Positions 24,401 through 37,700 of a stretch of 64,000 bases of DNA are shown piece by piece. The notes under the pieces are model-generated. The model saw nothing but the letters and a program-made list of their open reading frames with translations. It was not told the origin of the DNA and did no database searches. Both the position numbers and the translations under genes were made by a program. Origin of the DNA: Enchytraeus crypticus. Its lineage: Eukaryota > Annelida > Clitellata > Enchytraeida > Enchytraeidae. Positions within the stretch are counted from its first letter, which is position 1; each line of letters opens with the position of its first letter. The DNA lies in contig CAJHZI010000794.1 of NCBI GenBank assembly GCA_905160935.1, positions 2,704,501 through 2,768,500 on the forward strand. Reading direction: 5' to 3'.

Positions 24401-27400
24401 GATGGACACTTTGACAAGGACTGCTCTAAACGATGTCACTGCGACAAAGATGGTGTGTGCAATAAGATCAACGGCACTTGTCCGGATCTCTGTGCATTGG
24501 GATACAATGGGTCCAGCTGTCAGAGCGGTAAGTCGACTACATTCATAGATACGGTGAAATTTACTTTTTGTATCTAATCTAATAGAATCAGAAAAACTAT
24601 GTTAAGTTAAAAGATGCAGCTTGGATAATGACTAGAATATATTAGAAAAGTAAAGAATATTTATAATTAGAAGTAGAGAACTATTTATAATTTAATACAG
24701 GAGTCTATTGTAAATTTCATACTTTAGTGTAACTGTCTTTATATATTATTGTCTATTGGTTTACCATGTAATTAGTTACTCAAACGTAACGGACACCATT
24801 TGATGCATTTGTAGAATGTACGGACGGACACTTTGACAAGGACTGCTCTAAACGATGTCACTGCGACAAAGATCCTGGCATTAATTTATGAGAATATTTT
24901 TACCTTGTCTCCCATATTTACATAATGACATACTGGAAAATGCTCTTTTTGATCGGTGTTCTTTACCTGACTTGACCAGGAAATTAGAAATACTAATCTT
25001 TTTAGACTAATCATTTAATATATTAATCGTTTGACTGAATCGGTGGGCAATGTCGGTCATATATCCACCTTTTAATTAGTATGTGCAATGTTCAAATCCT
25101 GTGCTAATCATGCCACTGGTATCACTTTTGAGAGAAGAACATAACCAGTTTAGCCTTTTAATTATTACAATGAAGTTAATTTTTGCAAATCGGGGTGCAA
25201 ATCGGTGTTATGGCTTGGGTTTTGTTTCAGAATGCTTAGCGGGAACATTTGGAGCGAGCTGTCAGAAGAATTGTCACTGCTCTAATGGTTTGGCGTGCGA
25301 TAGAATGACTGGACAGTGTCCTAATCAAGAATGTGCTTTGACTTGGTTCGGACCAAGCTGTCAAACGGGTTGGTATGCTTTCTCATTTAACTTCTGTTGC
25401 ATAATTTTTACTGAACATTTGGAATAGCGGGAACATTTGGAGCAAGCTGTCAGAAGAATTGTCACTGTTCTAGTGGTTTACCATGTGATAGAATGACTGG
25501 ACAGTGTCTAAATGAAGAATGTGCTTCGACTTGGTTCGGACCAAGCTGTCAAACTGGTTGGCATTTGGTATGCTTTCTCATTTAAATTCTGTTGCATAAT
25601 TGTTTCTGCACTGATATTTAAGAGACTCTGTCTATTATGAATTTCTGGGTAGTAAATAGAAAGGAAAATTTTTATTATATTTATTATTTTATATTATCTT
25701 GTGGTATTTTCTCGTAGGACTGCCGAGGATTGGTTCAGCTCCTAATCTCTTCAGCTCGCGAGCAACCGAGATAACTCTAACTTGGCAGTCCTGGAACGGC
25801 TTCGTCGACCCTTCAATCAACCTCCACTACCAGATTGAGTATCGACTGAACAAATACCACGTCGAGGACGATCAGTGGAAGGAAGGCCCTCTGGTGGAGA
25901 ACACACTGGAGTTCAACCAGAGAGCTCTCGTACCCGGACTTACGCCAAACTCTTTCTACGACTTTCGTGTTACGCCCGTTCTTCTGCTGGAGAACGGAAC
26001 GCACGTGCGTGGTACAGCAAGTCCTGAAGGATTGTCTTTTAGGACTAGATGTAAAGGTGGGTATTTAGTTTTATTAGTCTTTTTATCTTTCTTTTAACTT
26101 GGGTTTAATGGAAATAGGTCTAAAGCTAAGTGTTATGTCTGTTTCCATATTATATGTGTCACAAGAGGCCATGGAGAAGTTTCAGAGACGTTCTGGCTTG
26201 GATTAGAAACGACAGATTTCGTTTCTTTCAGACGTGCTTGCTATACATGTGTTCTTTTAACTTGTGCCAGTTTAGTGTTATATCATTTATCTGAGATTAA
26301 GGACCATGGGATGAACATCTTTAGGATGGATATACAATCAACAAATACTATTATTATAATTAGTTTACTGGGTTTGTTTTGTTTTGTTTCGAATTGATTG
26401 TCTTTTAACTTTTTTCATTTTCAAAAGTTTGCTCATCATCTATGCAAGATGAGCATTTGAAATTTTTTTTAAATGTCTCGACAAAAAGAGCACAGCAATA
26501 CAGCAACACCATCAAGCAAAAAAGAGAGAAATTATGGAATTCCTTAACCCTAGTTGAACTAAAATGAAATTTTCCCGACCCTAGTTAAACTGGAGTTTAA
26601 GGGAAGATGATGATGAAAACAATATTATTGGATATTGCTATACTGATATCAAACAAGTCAAATAAAGTAACTGAACTTAAGGTATTGACTACTAATTAAT
26701 TTGAAAAAAAAGAAGACTGTATTTTAGGCTCTTTGGAAGCAGTGAATCTTTGGCAAGTTGTTATATAAGTGTTCTGCCGGTTAAATGACAGAGTTGGTAG
26801 CTTGCTTGCCAGGCAAATAGGAGGCCTCAATGTTGCTTCCTGGCCTGATTGCATGTCTGCTGTACTGTGGTATTGTGGTACCTAGATAAATGTTATCAAG
26901 TACCATATCTACCACCAGGATCGCCTGTATTGTATTGTGTTAGGTAAATATTAAACTTTATAGCCTTTATTTCGCAATTAAATGACGCCTCTGCACTCTG
27001 CTGCATATTTTGGAAAACAGTATATAGTATGGTTTTAAACGAATGGATAAAAGAAAGTCTATTCGTATCCCGACCCAGGTTAAACTGAGATTTAAGGGAA
27101 GATGATGATGATCATGATGATGAGTATATAGTATAGTTTTACTTTTTCCTGTATGAAATTTGTTGATGTTGCATTGTTAGTGCCTGAAGCAACAAACATA
27201 ACAAGAGTCTATTCATGGGTGGACACTAGCAGACAAAATCCCACCCCTGTTATATCCATCGAGTGGGAGGTAAGCATAATGTTAAATCATAAGTTATATA
27301 TAAATTTAGTGTAAAGAATATTAAAATAAATATTTGTATTTTAAATAAAAACAGTTTGTTTGGATGGCAGGTCTCAGATATAAAATTGAGAGTCTCTCAG

Positions 27401-28148
27401 TTAAGCTTAACAAGAATTAAGAATTGTAAGTAACAATGGAACACAGATTGATGTATAATAAATCTTGTTTATATGCCGCCATCTTGATATTAGTGATTGA
27501 TTTTGTGGAATTTATTGAATATTTATAGAAAGTAATCGAATTTAATCCTGTTTAGCTTTAAACCAGATAAAACCGATAGGATTTAAAAGTATTATTTGTA
27601 CAATTGGTTTTCTTAACATTGGTTTCCTGTCGCAAAAGCCTAACAGAGTCAAGACCATCACTGAAGTTGAATCCTGTGTCTTTTGATCTGCAGGTATTTA
27701 CTTAGATAGGTAACGGGTTGATAGTTTCCTATCCCATCTGAAAAAATGATGAAGTGGTTAAAATCTGGTTAAATTTAAAAAAAGGAATTTTAATAGGATA
27801 TTGACTGATGATATGGTATGGGTCAGAGAGGAGTGGAGAAGATCTATTCGTATCCCGACTCTAGATAAACTGATATTCAAAGGAAGACGATGATGATTAT
27901 GATGACGATATGGTATTCAAGGGAAGACGATGATGATGACGATGGCGATATGATATTCAAGGGAAGGCGATGATGATTATGATGACGATATGATATTCAA
28001 GGGAAGACAACGATGATGATGATGATGATGATAAATATATATCGTAGCAACTGGAGAATGTCTATTCGTATCCCGACCCTAGATTAACTGATATTCAAGG
28101 GAAGAAGACGACGACGACGACGATGATGATGATGATGACGACGACGAC

Positions 28149-28187
<39 letters not shown>

Positions 28188-31100
28188 TGTATATCGTAGC
28201 TACTGACGAGAGAGCAGTCTAACTGTGAGAACATAAAGTACTATGAGATCATCTATCAGAAGGTGAGCTCTACGTCAGGCTGGCAGAGCGCTGGAGCCAA
28301 GCACACAGAGTCGTCCAAGAACATAACCAACAACGTAGAGTTCAACATCGAGTACTGGGTGCTCGTCGTAGCGCACAACAACGAGGATCTAGACAGCAGC
28401 AGTGTGCGCAGAAAAGTGCTCACTCCTCCTGCGCGTAAGTGCTGCTGTGTTGTATTTAGTGTTCGCAGAAAAGTGCTCACTCCTCCTGCGCGTAAGTGCT
28501 GCTGCATTGTATTCAGTGTGCGCAGAAAAGTGCTATTATTGCATTTCTACTATATAAAGCATTACCTCCTGTGATTCTTATTGAAATAGTAAACTAAATG
28601 TATACACATTTGACCCAGTAACATGATATATTTTATCGATTGTTCTGATTGGCAATGATTTTATCAATTATTTTGATTGGTTATTTTATCGATTGTTCTG
28701 ATTGGCTATGATTTCATTGACTGTTCTGATTGGCTATGATTTTATTGATTGTTCTTATTTGCTATGATTTTATTGATTGTTATGATTGGCTATAAATGTA
28801 TCGATTGTTATGTTTGGCTATGATTTCATCAATTGTTCTGATTGACTATGAATTTATAGATTGTTCTGATTGGCTCTGATTTGATTGATTCTTATGATTG
28901 GCTATATTTTATCGCCTTTTATGATTGGCTATAATTTTGGCGACTGTTATGATTGGCTCTGAATTTGTCGATTGTTCTTATTGGCTATGATTTTATCGAT
29001 TGTTATGATTGGCTATAAATGTACCTATTGTTATGATTAGCTATGAATTTATCGATTGTTCTGATTGGATATATTTATCAATTGTTATTATTGGCCATGA
29101 TTTTATCGATTGTTCTGATTGGCTATGATTTTGTTGATTATTATAATTGGCTATAATTTTATCGATTGTAATGATTTGATCGTTTTTTCTGATTTATCTA
29201 TAAATGTATTGATTGTTCTGATTGGCTGTATCAGCTGAAGTGCTGGTGGAGGCAAATCAAGGCAGAATAGATATACCTATAATAGCGGGTGTGATCGTGT
29301 TTGTGGGCGTACTCGTAGCTGTCGCTGTCGCTCTGTTTCTCTACAGGTATTTTTGAGCCTTTTTTATTAATCAATCAATCAATTTAGATATTGTGCCTCT
29401 ATAAGCACACCGGTAACTCCTGAGTATTATATGACTATTTCGACAGAATAGAACTTACCAGTCGGCCGAATTTAATTTTAAAAGAATCCCGGCCACACTC
29501 GTTTCAGCATGAACAATATTTTATTGAGTGTGACTTAGCTTTAAAAAATATTCCTGAGTATCATGTAGCTTTTAGTCTCTAAGTGTAGTATATAAGAAGT
29601 GGAAGAAATGGATGAACTTTTGGATTTGTGTCATTTTCCTATGCGGACTCTAACCCCCTCAACCACTGGCTGTGTAGCCATGTGTAGCATTCGAGTGAAG
29701 CTGGAATGTTTGTTGGATTTCAGCTTGGACGATTGCTGCATTTCTACACAGATTTTTATCTTTCCTGTTTGCCTGACAATCGAACAATCGTTGAGGATAG
29801 AAAATGGCTGGATAGCATTTACTGCATTACGGTTTACAAAGATTGTTGCTCAAATTTTCATGGCCCACTACTCTCTGCTGTCCTCAAATTTAATTGATAG
29901 TATCTGAAAATACACTATAAGCACTTCTCTTGTTTCATCCTCTGAAGATGAAATGGACTTTAAATTTTCACTATTACGATTATTATTATTTGTGCATGTT
30001 TACCATTTAAAACTAACTACCAATATAATGACTAAATTTGAGCAAAGCTTAACTTGTAATTGAATAAGTTTAATGATTCTAAGTTGTTGTTTCTCAATTC
30101 AGAAGCAAGATGAAATCATACAGTTCTGTGCCGACTAAAGATGTGACGACATTGAATGGAGTAGTAAAATCAGGTTGGATGTCTATTAATCTATATATAG
30201 TATATTTGCAGCTGTCTGCAAATGTTGCATATAATGGAGACGTTGAAATATGTACTTCTAAATCTCGGCAGATTCATATATTTCACTCAAAAACTCCAGC
30301 TAATATTGCTATATATCTTGCATTTATGGCTACTATTCCTGCTTCAGAATTGTATGACTCCTCTATTGCAAATGTTCCAGATTCGTTTGATCATTTTTTA
30401 CTCCAAAGTAAAGCTTCTAGATTCTTCCCTCTTAACACAATTACCTTTTAACTTCATCTGATTGGGAATATATCACCCCCGAAATTAAATCGTTGCTCAG
30501 AAAAAGAAACTCCCTTTTTTATAAATGTAAATTAGATAATTCATAATTAATTAGATAATTAACAACAAAATAAATGTTAATAGCTAATTCCGTTACTGAG
30601 ACAATTGTTAAGCTAATTATAAAGCATAATTCAAAACAGTTAATTAATCTTAATTCGGCTTCTAGTGATGCAGCAGATGGCTTGATAATAAATAGGCACT
30701 AAAGGCTGAAAATATAGCAGCAGCAGAACTACTTGTATTGACTAATTTCTTTGCTTCTATGGTTTACTGGCTGATTTGATGCTACAGAACTGTCAGTAGT
30801 CTCAAGGTCCAATGCCACTGATCTAATGGAAACCTCTCTGGGCCCCCTGCCTGACGTCACAGTGGTTCCGATGTATCCTGAAAACGGAAGGATTAACAAG
30901 GATCACCGTAAGCCACCTCCTCCCAAGAGACACCCAATAAAAGTGGACAGCTTGGAGGAGTACATCGGGTCGAGACAGAGTAATGAATACGAAGAGCTTC
31001 GTAAAGAATACAGGGTAAGAATATACTGTTATTAGCAGCGAAAGCGGCCAAAATCGGTCTTCGAGACTACTTTTTAAGAGTTCAAAAGTAATAATAAGCT

Positions 31101-34100
31101 AAATAAAATTTCATTTAAATTTAAATTTACGGTATGGATTGAAACATGGTCCATACAAAACTTATAACATTAGATACAGAATATTTCAAGCAAACTTGAT
31201 TTTTTAAACTTAACGTTATGGTACATGTAAATCTGGGCTAATTGAGATCTTATTTGAATGTTTATGCAGCGTTTTGTAATTTATTTATTTTATATTGGTC
31301 AGTTTTATATAGCTACTGCATATATCTAATGCAACATTCACAAACTAGCTAAAACCTTTCAAACTAGCTAACGAACACAAAAGGCATCTTTGCATTTAGT
31401 GTGGAAGCGAAATAGTGTACAATGTGACCGACTGTATTCTCATAAAAATAGCTATTTTTATGAGAATTGCTGCATGAGTTCAGGGCTTTGTGCATCCTAT
31501 AGTGCAGGGCTTTGTTCGAAAATGTTTTTGCTCTGTTTTATTATTAATTATTTCTTTATTCCCGCATGTTGAAGAAGGTAATTGATATTCTATGTTAATT
31601 ATGTTTTGAAATTATCTGAATTTAATAGAGGCTGTAATTAAAACAAGTACTTGTTGTATAGGAAATCCCGGAGGGGAATATTGATGCTACAATGGAAAAT
31701 GGCAAAAAGCCTACTAACCATTTGAAGAATCGCTTCATTAATATTTTGCCATGTAAGTTCTTTATGTCTCTATGTTTATCCAAAATGAGGTTAACTTTAA
31801 AAGTATTATGTTATTGTTAAGTTTACAACATCTTTATAAAATAATAGTTGATATTAGTGACCCTGGTTAAACTGGGATTCAAGGGAGGATGACGATGATG
31901 ATGAGTTGATATTAGTGACTACTTTAAATTAATTTAAATTTGTATTGAATATGACTCTCCTAGTAATTGCACGATCTGATGTATCATTGTCAAGTTTCTT
32001 CAACTTTCAGGTCCAAATTTATGTATTTAACTCATAGTCTTCTTCCATGCTAATGAAAGAACTACCAACAAGTCAATTCCGTAAGAAAGACTCTGTGTAT
32101 CAAATTTTAGTGTGGCTTTGGCTTAGAATAAATGGCTTCTGAGGTGGTTTCCTTTTCCTTTCTTCCGCACCCATTGCTTCTATTACAGAATGTGGAGCCA
32201 ATGGCGATGTCGGTAAGATATTATTGTTATGTAATCAGGTAGGGACTAAAAATGTCTCTAAGAACTAATGAATGAACTATTTTCTGACTAAAAATATTCC
32301 TCATTTTCCATTGCGTTTTAAAAGCTGAAGACGTGTCGGAGCTTTAGGAAAAAGAGGCTCTTTCTGGAGGTTATAATTGGATAGTATTTATAGTCTAAGA
32401 AAAGAATAATTTGATTGTGTGTTGCAGTTTAGAGCAAGTTGTTTTTATATACTCTGATCAGAGTAATAGTAGCGTTTTCGCTCTGTTATCTCTATCGGAG
32501 CATAAGCAGAAACTATTTGCTTGAGTTGTGTGATATTTTACTGGATAAGTTTAATTTTAATTCTTGAAAATGTTGGAAGGAGAAACGCTGAAAAAGTTAA
32601 TGGAAGTATGTATGGAAGTGTACAATACAGATATTTGGCCAGACGACTTTACCAAGTCAGTGATGATTCCAATTCCCAAGAAAGCCAATGCTGTGGAGTG
32701 TTCGGATTACAGAACAATCAGCTTAATACCTCATGCATCGAAGATCTTATTAAAGATAGTAAATAATCGCATTCAGTCGAAAGCAGAAATGATACTGAGC
32801 AAGACACAACTTGGTTTTAGGAAAGGATGCGGCACAAGAGAAGCAATGGGAGTAATGTGGGTTCTTTGCAAAAGAAGCTTAGAATATGGAAATGACGTTT
32901 TTGTATGCTTTGTAGACTTTGAGAAGGCCTTTGACAGGATTGATTGATAACGATGATGAATATCTTAAAAGAATAGGAAATTGACGGGAGAGATAGAAGA
33001 CTAATTTTGAACTTGTACATGAATCAAAAAGCAGTAATCAAAATCCAACAAGAATACTCAGAAGAAGGTGAAATAGGACGTGGAGTAAGACAAGGTTGTA
33101 GCATTTCGCCGCTGTTGTTTAACATTTACGCTGAGGCAATGATGGAGGAAGCCTTGGACGACAAGGAAGAAGGAATAAAAGTAGGAGGAAAACTATTACA
33201 AGATGTACGCTTTGCAGATGACCAAGGAATGGTAGCGGGCAGCGAGAATGGACTACAGCAGACAACGGATAGGCTGAATAGTACAGCATTGAGATATGGC
33301 ATGAAGATTAATATCAGAAAGACTAAGCTTATGAGAGTGCCCAATAATAAAGGCAAAGTTAATATCACAACAAATGGTACAAAATTTGAACAGGTAAGGA
33401 GTTCAAATATTTGGGTCATACTATAACCGATGACGGGAAATGCGAGACTGAAATATGCAGTAGGATTGCACAAGCAAAAGTGGCCTTTGGTAATAGAAAA
33501 GAACTATTAACAAAAAGTCTGAAGAAAGATACAAAGATAAAGATAGTGAAAACTTTGGTTTGGACCACGCTATTGTATGGTTGTGAAACATGGACCTTAA
33601 GGAAGGAAGATATTAGGAAACTGGAGACAATGGAAATGTTGATTTGGAGAAGAATGGAGAGGATTAGCTGGACTCAAAAGGTTACAAATGGGGAAGTCCT
33701 GGAGAGAGTTGGCACAGATAGACCGTTGATAAATATATTAAGAAATATGAAGAAGAGATGGATAGGACACATTCTAAGGGGGGAAGGTCTATTAAAAGAG
33801 GTCATAGAAGGTAGAATGGAAAGAAAAAGAGGCAGGGGCAGGCCGAGATTAGGTATGTTAGATGATTTAAAGACCCAGTCATATGTGGAAATATAGAGGA
33901 AGGCAGAAGACAGAAGAGTGGAGGCGTTATGTACCATGGACCTGCCAGTAGGCAGTGCACTAAGAGAGAGAGAAAGAGAAGTTTAATTTATTGAGAAGTT
34001 TGATCTTATTTTTTGGTTTTGATTTATTTTATAAAATTTAAAATTTTCATTTTATAAAGCTTTGATTTGTTGTGTTGCACATAGATGATCATTCGAGAGT

Positions 34101-34690
34101 TGTACTGGATTTAGTCGATGGGGACGCAGATTCTGATTACATTAATGCCAACTACCTAGATGTAAGTCTAATTCTTCTCTACAATGTTTGTAGTGTGCGG
34201 ATGCTATAAAGCCATTTCTCTATCTTTTGTGGGAAATGAAGTAGTACTCTGAGACTTCGTATATGTTTAAATTCTTTTATCATTACTGCTATAAATAATA
34301 TATTGCATCTATTTAGCTTGTTAAAGCTTATTTGATGCTTTAGAAATAAGGTATATCTGCTTTCAATTTCAATGACTCTATTTGTGAATTTTATATTTTA
34401 GTCAGCTTTGCTTTTAGATGACGTTGTGTTGTAGTTGTCTGGTATACATGAAATCAAGTAATTAAAAATAAGATAATTTCTAGGGGGCTGAAAGTCTGAC
34501 ATACATAGCCGATATATTATGAAATATTCGTATACTTCCTACATTTTATTATTCAAGTACTTAGGATATAGCTATTTATATTTTGATATATGGTTTTGTT
34601 TTTATGCAGGGATATAAGAAACCTAGAGCATATGTGGCGTCTCAAGGTAATTTTTATATTATAACATTTCTTCTAAGTTGAATTATATAG

Positions 34691-34767
<77 letters not shown>

Positions 34768-37700
34768 CTGTGTGTGTGCGTGCGTGTGTGTAAGAATACA
34801 ACGGTAGTGTAAAAAGATACGTCATTCAATGTATAGAATGACGTTACATTCAGTTCATTGTTCACAATATACAGCAGAAAATCCAAAAGTGAGTAAAGTT
34901 ATTATAATACTTGTATATAAGTTTTAAGAGTACTTTGTATTGACCACATTGTCTAACCAGTTAACCATTGTTAAGTGTCTGAAATTATTATCACGAGGGT
35001 TTTATATTAGTGCTACTGCTATCGGTACTTAAGGTGTAATGATAATAATAATAAAGGTTTAACATCCATTTCCTCATACAAGGAAGATGTCAGGGACGTC
35101 CCCCCATCACATATCGCTACAAATCAATTCACCCCAAACGATGTGAAAAATATGTGCTGAAGAGAAAGAAAAAGATCCTAAACGGTGCTAGACCGGTGAT
35201 CCAAAAATAGTCAGGGAAGATGAAAAAGTCTATGGTGGGAAGATTAATTATGTAATGATGTAATGCTATTGTTTTGCTAAGCTCTCCTAAACTTAATCAT
35301 ACTGTAAATTAAATAGCAATTTTGTACATTGTGACATTCGTTGTCTGCGCAGGATGTAATAAGTGGACGATTCAGGATTTGTGGAGAATGCTGTGGCAGA
35401 TAAAGAGTCATAGGATCGTCATGGTTACCAATCTTGTGGAGAAAGGCAGGGTTTGTATTTTGCTTGATATTATCCCACTGAATGCTTTTTATGTATTTTT
35501 ATTTTTTCAGAGCAGTTGAACCTAAAAATTTTGATAAAAGAATTTCGATCAGATTTGATGCAAGTCTGTTTGATATTTAAACATTTTATTTCGATATTTA
35601 AACATTCTATTTCTGACCAAATACATAGAACTACTACTACTGATAGAATAGACAAATTATTAATTATGTGCTGGTTATGTTTTTGACTGAAATATTTATT
35701 CTGATATGAATTCATGCTGTATACTATTTTGGACTTTTTATAACTTGTATGTAATATTGTAGTGGCGTGTGATTCTGAAATAAGCTTAAACTCGCACTAT
35801 AGCATCAAAGTTACTGTAAGGAATTGGGCGTTCTAGATATAATTTACTTTTTCTTTTTCTTGTTTGTATTTATTATTTGTTTCTCTAAATAGTACACATG
35901 ATTGTTAAATTAACTTGATATACTATTGTTGTGAATTTTGGTACTTTTGCGCATGTCCTATAAGATCGACTTAATTTTTATATATTTTGCAGTCAAAGTG
36001 TGAGTTATATTGGCCAGAAAAAGAAAATGACGAAAAGAACTATCAAGACCTATACATTACGTTAACTGACACTGAGAAAACGGCAGACTTTGTCATTCGC
36101 ACGTTTGAAGTGCGACGACGCAAGAATTCTGCGGTGACCGGAGATGCTGTGCTCCTCAGAGATGGTGAGGAATGGGAGGTCCGTAACATAAAGCAGTTTC
36201 ACTACACAACCTGGCCAGATCACGGCGTGCCTGCCCGTGCGAGCCCAATAATAGCGTTCAGACGCAAGCTGCGGTCGTTTGATGAGACGCATCCGGGGCC
36301 TGTTATAACACATTGCAGGTGAGATGTGTGTTATTTTATAACACATTGCTGGTGAAATGTGAGTTATAACACATTGCAGATGAGTTATTTTATAACACAT
36401 TGCAGGTGAGATGTGGGTTTGTATTTATAGCACATTGCTTGTGAGCTGCGAGTTATATTATAACACATAGCCAATGAGATGTGAGTTTGTTTCTTGATTC
36501 ATCATCATCAGTTTCGTGCGTTCTGAGGAGAACATAGGGCGGCAATATTCGTCTAATCTTTTCTGTCTTCAGGTACTCTCACAGCATCTCCCCATGAAGT
36601 TTTCAAATCTTTGTTGATCGTGTTAAACCAAGTAATTCTAGATCTTTCTCTTTTCTTAACATATTAATATATTACGATCGTGATGTTTGTTTTGTTGTTG
36701 TTGTTATTATGTCCCTGACATCATCTGTGTATGAGGAATCAGACGTTAAACCTTATTTATTACTTGTTATTGTTGTTGTAGTGCCGGTGTTGGAAGGACA
36801 GGAGCGTTTATCGCAATTGACTTCCTCCTGGAGCAAGCTGCGGCAGAGGGGGAGGTGGATGTGTATAATCTGACGTGTAAGATGCGCAAAGACAGGGTCA
36901 ACATGATTCAGACTGTCGTTAGTAGATTGAGAAGAGTTTCTATTGCATAGTTATTTATTTGCTGTGATTTCTGTTGTAGTGATATGTGCTGTGGGGACTT
37001 CCCTGGCATCATCCCTGGATGAGGAAACGGACGTTAAACCTTCATCATTATTATTTGACTTTTTTGGCGTATTTAATTTTTACTCTAGATCTTTAACTAC
37101 AAAGCAGAGGGCAAAAGAAGACCTAAAAGCGGTAAGACCTAAAAGAAGATGGAAAGATTGACTCGTCGAAGGAGATCTGACGGCTGCTGGAATTACCATT
37201 TATGGGAGAACAGAAGAAGGAAAAGGAATGAACATCAGGAAATGGTGACAAATAGAGTTTAGTGTAGGAAAATTTTAGGAAAATCTTTGACTGGAACTAG
37301 GCCTAGAATGATCTCATGATATCATTGACATGACTATGTTATAGCCATTTTGTAATGTTGATTTCATTTGCATGTTTTAAAACTTTTATGCAGTCAGTGT
37401 TAATATTGGTCGCACTTTATATATAAAATTATTATTATTATTACAATATCCATTCTACTTAGGACAACAATTTATTTTTATACAAGTGCACATCTTCGTA
37501 TAAAAAGTTCAATGGATTCTCATTTATAGCAAGGAACTCATTTTTCTGTTGACTTTTTTCACATTTTTCGAAAAATAAGCAATATTCTGGAAATTGGTTA
37601 AGAATGTGAAAGTTCTATATTTATTATGAACAGTATATTTTGTTTGATCTAATATGTCACGTGTATGATACTTTCTATTATTCAGGAACAGTACATCTTT

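Noticed and set aside
36943..37161. 72-residue ORF between D1 exons
   Set aside because: Made of a LINE-A tail and a decayed RT fragment within an intron.
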